A program made the translations under genes and the position numbers. Shown here in pieces: positions 57,319 through 64,000 of a stretch of DNA of 64,000 nt; position 1 is the first letter of the stretch, and every line of letters begins with the position of its first letter. Origin of the DNA: Odobenus rosmarus divergens (Eukaryota > Chordata > Mammalia > Carnivora > Odobenidae). Location: the NCBI RefSeq assembly GCF_000321225.1, contig NW_004450477.1:1619864-1683863 (forward strand). The letters run 5' to 3'. The notes beneath the pieces are model-generated. The model ran no database searches, was not told the origin of the DNA, and saw nothing but the letters and a program-made list of their open reading frames with translations.

Positions 57319-58879
57319 CCATGTGCCAAAAAGCACAAGTCCAAAAATTAAATGACACTTCAAAATGGCGAGAAACCTGGGGTGCTGACTCCTTGTCCAG
57401 TGTCTATTATGTCATGCAGGTATTTCTTGAATAGGGTTGGATATAATCTTGCTTGGAGGTTTTGGCTAGACAAGTTCAGTTCTAATTCTCTGCTCCCTCC
57501 TTAAAATAGGAGAAACTATTTACATACATCATGCTCTCACAAAGTTAATCAACCTTTGGACTTGGCCAACATCCAAGAATCTAGCCATCATTAGCTTCTT
57601 ATCCAGATAACCAAAGTAGGAAGTCTCAGAATCTTTGCCCAACTCATAGAAGCATAAACTCTCTTGTTTGAAGAGCCCTCACAGGTTCATCCCACCATCC
57701 AGCAAAAACATAAATGCCCTGTACAGCATCTTTACTAAATAGTCCTTCAGTTTCTGCTTCGGGGTCTCCCTCACTTCACATTCCATCCACAGAGCATTCT
57801 TTGCAGCCTTCACCACTGAAGACCACAGAGAATAAAATCCTACACTCTTATATATTTACCTGCAACCCTCTTAAACACTTAAAGTGAATTTATTCTCCTG
57901 AATCAGGAAAATCTGGCTCTGGTATTTCAAATCTATTCATCGCACAAATTTTTTTGCTCCAAATTTGCAACCCTAAATTTCAAGACGAGTTTTCAAAATT
58001 GTGATTTGTTACACCAGAGTTCTAGAATATGACTATTGGTCAATTTCCTCCCAGCAAATCTCATCATCTACATAGTTCAAAAATGACTAGTGACACTAGG
58101 CTTGTGTTGAGTTGGAGCCCATGGCTCCATCTGTTTTGGAGATCAGCAAACTATGGCCCACTCTCTGTTGTTGTCTATCCTGTGAATCAAAACTGGTCTT
58201 TGTCTTTTTTTAATGGTGGAAAACATATCCAAAGAAGAACAATATTTTGGGATCCTTAGAAATTGTACAAAATGCCAACTGCAGCGTTCACAATGGTGTA
58301 ATTGCACTGCACCCATACTTATTTACTTGCCTCTTGTCTATGGCTACTTGTGTGCTACACAAAGCCTAAAATATTTACTTACAGTGTTTGCACACCCTTG
58401 ATTTGTTCCCATTCAATATACTTCAGTTATAAATGAGAATTTGCTCACTTAAAGCCCTCGTCTTTTTTTGTTTTTTTCCCTTAAGAAAAGGGAAAATAAT
58501 TTGTTTCCAAACATAGGTAAACTAATTGCTCGAGATAGTTCAGTTTCATATTTCCCTTTGGTGTGTATGTACTTTGCAAAAGCAGTACTTTTCTAAATAA
58601 TATATGAATTTTTGTGATACGGTAAACTGTAAAACTTCTGAACCTTAACAGGCCCAAACAGTGCAGTGCTAACTTATATCAAGCTATGTCACTGTTTCCA
58701 GTGCCCCAGAAAATGCAAAAACACAGCCTTGTCAGCAAGCCCAGAGGGACACTTGCCTTAACTCTTTAGCAGTAGGAACTTCCTTTTTCTCTTTCCTAAC
58801 CTGTGAGGGCAGGTTTGTTGTTGTTGTTGGTTGTTGCTTATTTGATTTAGTATATGAATATGTAATTTGAGGATTTATT
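57319..58879. other. Non-coding sequence, nothing recognised
   Basis: Unique sequence, AT-rich. A small TTG tract lies at 58813-58833. Frames of 62-76 codons at 58029-58401 have no domain. Confidence 0.4.
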
Positions 58880-58894
58880 CAGATTTGAGATTTT

Positions 58895-59081
58895 TTTTTA
58901 AGATGATTTATTTGAGAGCAACAGGGCGAGAGCACAAGCAAGCACGAGTGGTCAGAGGGAGAGGGGGAAGCAGACTCCCTGTTGAGCAGGGAGCTGGAGG
59001 GAGGGGCTCCATCCCTGGCCCCCTGGGATCATGACCTGAGCCAAAGGCAGCTGCTTAACCGACTGAGCCACCCAGGCGCCC
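58895..59081 (-). mobile_element. Can-SINE with perfect target duplication
   Basis: Reversed tail TTTTTAAGATGATTTATTTG and head end GCCACCCAGGCGCCC, near consensus. Identical 15-base flanks CAGATTTGAGATTTT (58880-58894 and 59082-59096). With the copy at 38.0 kb it is among the youngest insertions here. Confidence 0.98.
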
Positions 59082-59096
59082 CAGATTTGAGATTTT

Positions 59097-59973
59097 CCAT
59101 TGACTGTCACTATATACACTTAAAACATGATGTGGAAACTTGCTGTTTTTGAAAATAGCACTACTCTTCTAAAGTATACATTTAAGATCAATTGCTCGCT
59201 ACTTAATAAAGGGAGTGCTCATTAAATAATAAGCAGATTTTCATATAGTCACTTACATGACTAGAGGCTGGCAATATGCCATGAACAATTTAGTCTGCAA
59301 TTTCCAAATTCAAAAACAGATCAGATTATGATCCAGAAATTCAAATTATTTGCCTTCTGCCCAAGGCTGGACAGATTACTATTAAGATTCTAGAAAGAAT
59401 ATTTGAAAGAACAATAACTACATTGATAGGAACTTGTCTTACCTTTTTAAGTGTGGCCTCATAAAGTTTCCTTCAGTTAAGAGAATTTCCTCTTTTTGAT
59501 GACTTGTTAATGCCACTGACTGCAAATGAGTTTCACTTAGATTAATAGAGCAATTTTAAGGATTATATATAACTGGTCCTCTTCATCCCTTCCAAAATCA
59601 GTACACCTACAATTTAGAAACCAAAAATGGTGGTTGGGGTTCCTTTTTCACTAGATCAAACAATGCATTATAAATAATGTAAAGTTTGAGGTACCTGAGA
59701 TCAGCTAAATAATTTCTAAAAACAAAACCAAAAAAATATATATATAAGGGTATCTAACCCCATCCTGGGACCATTGGTAGCAATGGCATGTAGATATCTA
59801 ACTACCAAGGTGACTTAACCCCCTCTTGCTCCTGATGGAGTAATGGGGAAGAAGGATGAAGGGAGACAACTGAAGACAGATTGTAGAACCAGTTCAAGTG
59901 AAAAGTAACTTTCCTCCCTTACCATAAATTAGATTTCATATTTTATTAACTACATTTCATTTAATATAGCTTG

Positions 59974-60012
<39 letters not shown>

Positions 60013-60029
60013 ATATCTCTCTCCAAAGT
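59097..60029. other. Non-coding AT-rich sequence with a (TA)n tract
   Basis: Unique sequence ending in about 15 TA dinucleotides at 59978-60007. No gene is seen. Confidence 0.45.
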
Positions 60030-60654
60030 AGTTCCAAAATTAAACAGTATGGAGGGTCCTCAAAAAGTTAAAAATAGAACTACCTTATGATCCAGCAATC
60101 ACACTACTGAGTATTTACCTGAAGAATCTAAGAACACTAATTCAAAGGGATATGTGCACCCCTATGTTTATAGCAGCATTATTTATAATGGTTAAGATAT
60201 GGAAACAGCCCAAGTGTCCATGGATTGATGAATGGATAAAGAAGATGTGGTACACACACATACACACACACACACGGAAGTACTATTCAGTTGTGAAAAA
60301 GAATGAAATCTTGTCATTTGCAGTGACATGGATGGCTCTAGAAAGTATAATGCTAAGCAGAATAAGTCAGAGGAAGACAAATACCATATGACTTCACTCA
60401 TATGGGAATTTAAGAAACAGAACAAACAAGCAAAGGGGAAAAAAATAAGAGAGAGAGGGACAAACCAAGAAACAGACTATTATAGAGAATAATCTGATGG
60501 TTACCAGAGGGGAGGTGGGTAGAGGAATGGATTAAATATATGATGGGGATTAAGGCAAGTACTTGTTGCGATGAGCACAGGGTGATGTATAGAAGTGTTG
60601 AATCACTATATTGTACACCTGAAAGTATTATGCTGTATGTTAACTAACTGGAAT
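60030..60654 (+). mobile_element. L1 LINE 3' end, left piece
   Basis: ORF2 end and 3' UTR on the plus strand: AAAATAGAACTACCTTATGA, AGCCCAAGTGTCCATGGATT and ATATTGTACACCTGAAAGTA. 5'-truncated near the TA tract. A SINE at 60655-60866 interrupts it close to the tail. Confidence 0.93.
60152..60391 (+). pseudogene. L1 ORF2 C-terminal remnant
   Basis: The 79-residue frame reads CTPMFIAALFIMVKIWKQP and DEWIKKMW, then a CA-repeat-encoded HIHTHTRK insertion in place of the usual IYTMEYY, then NEILSFAVTWMALES. This is the ORF2 C-terminus only, and it cannot encode an active protein. The (CA)n slip at 60254-60276 is in frame. Confidence 0.9.
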
Positions 60655-60866
60655 GAATTTATTGATTGATTGATTTGAGAGAGAGCGAGCATTTGAGGGG
60701 GGAGTTTGGGGGTGGAAAAGGGCAGGAGGAGAGGGAGAGAGAGAATCCTAAGCAGGCTCCACACTCAGGGCTGAGCCCCAGGGTTCGATGTCATGACTGT
60801 GAGATTGTGACCTGAGCAGAAATCAAGAGTCAGATAGTCAACTAACTGAGCCACCCACGCTCCCCC
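60655..60866 (-). mobile_element. Can-SINE nested in L1, older subtype
   Basis: The plus strand has TTGATTGATTGATTTGAGAG, GTGACCTGAGCAGAAATCAA and head end GCCACCCACGCTCCCC. Flanked by the identical TAACTAACTGGAAT (60641-60654 and 60867-60880). Confidence 0.96.
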
Positions 60867-60905
60867 TAACTAACTGGAATTAAAATAAGAACTTGAATTT
60901 TAAAA
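60867..60905 (+). mobile_element. L1 LINE 3' end, right piece
   Basis: AACTGGAATTAAAATAAGAA continues the same L1 to its decayed poly(A) tail. Confidence 0.8.
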
Positions 60906-61840
60906 AGTTCCAAAATTAAGAACCTTCTTAAACTAATTGGATTTTACTACATTTTTACCGGTGGAAGAAATTAATAATTTTTAATTGCTTAAACAGGGGC
61001 AGAACACTCAAGCATTTTGCTAACAGGTCAACCTTGGTATTAACTTAGAATTAATTATAAACAACATGGCAAGAATGACTATTAGTATTTGGAGTTAGTA
61101 AGAGAAGGGAAAATAAGCCAGAAAAGGCAGGTGGAAAATGAGGCAGTTTCTTTTAGTTTTGCTAAAGTATCTGAAGCTTTTTATTCAATGTCATACATAA
61201 AAGCAAAACCAGAGGACCAGATTACCCTCTTTAAGTAAAGGCTGTTGTCAACAACTGATAAGCAAGAGGTGAGAGCGTGCCTGCAACCACCTTACACTTT
61301 CCTTCCTTCTTTCGAAGATGATCTTCAATCCAATCAGCTTGTCAGAATTGGATCTATTAAGAAGCACCTTTCTTGATTCTAACCAAGAAACCACTATCTC
61401 CATTTTCCCACCCATCTTCTTCAGTCTTAGAAAGTGGAAAAGAAAGAGAGGGAGCTAGACGGAAAACTTTCTTGCTTTGTTCCCACTGGTCCTTCCTCTC
61501 CCCCTCGCCCCCACCCCGCCCCGCCCAAAGGAAACTGTTGATTGAAGACTTTTGTTAGTTTCACTTCCGGCTTGACTTCTACCATAATTTTTTTTCTTAA
61601 GTGTGGTCTTCTGGGCACAAATCTTCTAAAAGGAGTTTCCACACATCAACAGCAGTAATAACCGCGTGCTGTATGTGTTATTGGCAAATCCAGAACGCCG
61701 TTCTCTGTGCAGTTGGAATGTTTAAACAACCCTGTTAGTGGGTCTGTTCATTCTCCACGTCAGCGTCTGTTCTCTCTGCCCTTCAGCGTTAGTTAGGATC
61801 TGGAAGGGTGTGCGTTTACCTCAGCTTGCGAGGTGAAATA
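60906..61840. other. Non-coding sequence, nothing recognised
   Basis: Unique sequence. The part at 61.64-61.84 kb has several CpG and could be conserved, but this is only an impression. Confidence 0.4.
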
Positions 61841-61990
61841 TAGGATGACCAGTTAAATCTGAATTTTAGATCAACAATGATTTTTTTTAGTATAAGTATA
61901 TATTACATATATGTATTACATGGGAGTACACTCATACTAAAAAAATGAATCTTTTATTTAACATTAAAACTTAACTGGGTGTCTCATCAT
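61841..61990. mobile_element. Palindromic MITE (hAT-like DNA transposon)
   Basis: The left arm TAGGATGACCAGTTAAATCT and TTTTTTTTAGTATAAGTATA is matched in reverse complement by the right arm (ATACTAAAAAAATGAATC, then TTAACTGGGTGTCTCATC). The whole is an imperfect palindrome with an AT-rich loop around 61910. The text fits a mammalian palindromic MITE that I recall, possibly MER53, but the family name is not certain. Confidence 0.75.
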
Positions 61991-62474
61991 TTTGGTTGTT
62001 TGAAGTTTGGTTTTATTTTTCTTTTCTCTTTTTTGTTTTTGCTTAATTTGCAACCCTACTTTTATCCCAAAATAAATCTCAAAATGCCTCGCTTTCCCGG
62101 TCTGTAAAGTATCTGATCTGAGACTGTATGTCCAAGATAATAAAGTAAAATGTCTGAGCTGCCTTCACCCACTAAAGAAAAAATCAAGCCATTATCTGAA
62201 GTTTTTTGCACAACTTACCTAATTAAGAGGAGGACATGAAAAGTAAACCCAGAGCTAGAAAATTAGCAATCTTATTTTGTAAGATATTGTAAGGTACTTC
62301 CTATTCTTTCACAGACCTTCTAATAGAATAGATACATCAATGGGTAAATTATTAGCAAGTGGAGTACTTGAGAAAGCATCAGCCACGTCCACATGACATT
62401 GCTAATCAAAGTCCCATGATCTCGAGTGATTCCAAGGAAGTTCATTCGCAAGGGATTCCAGTGATGCCTCGCTA
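61991..62474. other. Non-coding sequence, nothing recognised
   Basis: T-rich sequence right of the MITE (TGCTTAATTTGCAACCCTAC may still be part of it) and then unique sequence. Confidence 0.4.
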
Positions 62475-62633
62475 GTCTAGTCATGTGAGCTCCCAGAACC
62501 TGCAGCTCAACATCCCCTAGGAACATCTTAAAATGCAGAATTCAGGCTCCACCCCAGACCCTCTGGATTAGTCCTCACTTCAACAACATCTGTAGGTGAT
62601 TCACATGCACAGGGAAGTTGGAGAAACCCTGAA
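62475..62633 (-). mobile_element. MER5A-type hAT-Charlie element
   Basis: GGAACATCTTAAAATGCAGA, AGGCTCCACCCCAGACCCTC and TAGGTGATTCACATGCACAG match the reversed MER5A/MER5A1 order. Confidence 0.75.
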
Positions 62634-63245
62634 GCAGAGGATTGACATGTTCACACATAAATTGACCTTTTGGTTTAATACCATGTTGAAATAATTCTTA
62701 ACAAAACTCTCTTTAACACCTAAGAAGAAATCATTTCTTTTGACCAAATATCTTTGATATGCAACTATTTCTATTTTCTTCTTATGAGGATCCTAAATGA
62801 CAATTTCTAATATTGTTTTATAATAAACATATTTAACAAGATAAGACAAATGTAATTTTGAAAAAGACTAATAGGGACTAACTGGACAGCCTATTATAAA
62901 TAACATTCTGGTTTGTCCTTCATTAATAACCCATAAATTAGGTGGCACATACTTCCTGGCCCTCAAATCACCAGTAAATCTCTTGTGTTTCTACATTTCG
63001 TGTATTGTAAGTTTCATAAGAATATTTATATGCCAACACCACACCTGTACCTATTTGTATCTAGGTTCCTTTAAAACTGAACAGAGGGCATGTAGTTTGA
63101 GCCTATGGCAAATTCCAAACTGCCCTTGTGAAATTCTGAGTTTTAAAAAGTCATAGAAAAGTTTCCATAGATTTTAATTCCTTTTGATTTTGAAATCCTC
63201 ACTTCCTTATGCCTGCCCACCTGTTTTTTAGAAGTTACAGTCTTG
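62634..63245. other. Non-coding AT-rich sequence
   Basis: Unique sequence. No gene or element is recognised. Confidence 0.4.
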
Positions 63246-63465
63246 TGGGGCACTGGGCTGGCACTCAGTTAAGCAAACTGACTCTTGGTTTCAGCTCAGG
63301 TCATGATCTCGGGTCGTAATCTCCGGGTCGTGATCTCAGGGTTGTGAGATGGAGCCCTGAGCAAGGCCCCTCACTCAGCACAGTGTCTGCTTAAGACTCT
63401 CTCTCCCTCTCTCTCTGCCCTTCCCCCCCAAAATAAACACATAAATCTTAAAAAAAAAAAGAAGA
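63246..63465 (+). mobile_element. Can-SINE, older subtype, with internal triplication
   Basis: Degraded head GGGGCACTGGGCTGGCACTC, body CTGACTCTTGGTTTCAGCTC, then the phrase GTCATGATCTC / GTCGTAATCTC / GTCGTGATCTC repeated three times, so part of the body is locally amplified. The flanks AGAAGTTACAGTCTTG and AGAAGTTAGTGTTG are an imperfect duplication. Confidence 0.93.
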
Positions 63466-63494
63466 AGAAGTTAGTGTTGTATCACAGAAAAAAA

Positions 63495-63705
63495 ACTCTG
63501 GAACTGGAGCAAGAACATCAGAAGAGCCTGATGCTTAAAACTAGTTCCGCTGCTAACTGACTGGGTGTCTTTGGAGATGTTACTCAATATCTTTAATCAA
63601 CATGCCTCAAATTAAGTTTTCTCATCTGTCAAATAGAGACAGTGGAGTCTGGCATTGTCTCATAGGATTCTTGTAAAACTCAGATAAGGTGTGAGTCTTT
63701 ATGAG
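63495..63705 (+). mobile_element. MIR SINE
   Basis: TAGTTCCGCTGCTAACTGAC, AAGTTTTCTCATCTGTCAAA and CTCATAGGATTCTTGTAAAA are the MIR core in order. Confidence 0.8.
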
Positions 63706-64000
63706 GACTGTATTATGTATAGTCACACAGTCATAAGATTTGTTTAATGGTTTTCAGTTAGGGCTGGGAGTGGACTAAATATTATACGTGTATTTTCCTG
63801 CAACACACCTAATTTGGAAGAAAGGTGATCTTAATTTTAAGAGTTCCACTTATGCACCGGGAATGGAACCATAGAGCATATATCTTATAGACTTACAGCT
63901 TATGGCTCTATGTCCTCAGCAACCACAACCTTCCCTTCTGCTCCTCAGAAACGTGAAGTTCTCCCCCTTGCCTGGGACAGTGACATTTCTGGGACACCAA
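63706..64000. other. Non-coding sequence to window end
   Basis: Unique sequence with no gene or repeat that I recognise. Confidence 0.4.

Noticed and set aside
1..64000. Possible CRISPR arrays or phage/bacterial gene clusters
   Set aside because: The tandem repeats are microsatellites, SINE-tail expansions and small duplications. The sequence is plainly mammalian, with no spacer-repeat pattern and no bacterial coding density.

Overview
This is mammalian nuclear DNA, almost certainly from a carnivoran. The main evidence is 22 copies of a tRNA-derived Can-SINE. Their heads read CCTGGGTGGCTCAGTTGGTT, their middles GGTCATGATCCCAGGGTCCT, and they end in a pyrimidine tract and an AAATAAATAAAATCTTT tail. 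The dog-type SINEC_Cf head and the cat-type SINEC_Fc body, as I remember them, are absent, and the wording fits the arctoid type. I infer a bear or panda-like genome with moderate confidence. The window is AT-rich overall and holds no complete protein-coding gene that I can support. Nearly all the open frames are shadows of transposons or chance runs.

Layout. 0-16 kb: SINEs, two 3'-end L1 copies on the minus strand (0.94-1.8 kb and 12.1-13.3 kb), an old L2 (9.7-11.2 kb) and MIRs. 15.8-19.1 kb: the longest interval in the first half with no recognisable repeat, a candidate conserved non-coding block. 19-28 kb: an L2 tail, an L1 3' half (20.6-22.6 kb) and a second, shorter L1 containing a SINE (24.6-25.5 kb). 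27.8-29.1 kb: pieces of endogenous-retrovirus LTR beside a SINE and a MER5A-type element. 30-36 kb: mostly unique sequence with a MIR and two copies of an unresolved repeat. 36.1-38.4 kb: an L1 whose 5' end is joined directly to its 3' end. 38-48 kb: SINEs, L2 and low-copy sequence.

48-57 kb: a SINE-free stretch holding the only gene-like signal. A CpG island at about 52.5-54.3 kb contains E-box, GC-box and CRE-like motifs and a perfect CAG|GTGAGT splice donor at 52916/52917. This is best read as the promoter and non-coding first exon of a plus-strand gene that runs off to the right. A possible second exon with good acceptor and donor sites lies at 55093-55249. A 50-base assembly gap (51931-51980) sits just upstream. 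57-64 kb: more SINEs, a precise 73-bp tandem duplication at a SINE junction, an L1 3' end and a palindromic DNA transposon.

There are no operons, no functional tRNA or rRNA genes and no CRISPR arrays. I found no clearly new biological system. The observations most worth following are the candidate promoter and exons, the SINE-junction duplication, the repeat-free block and the rearranged L1. Family names for old repeats come from remembered consensus sequences and need a RepeatMasker run.
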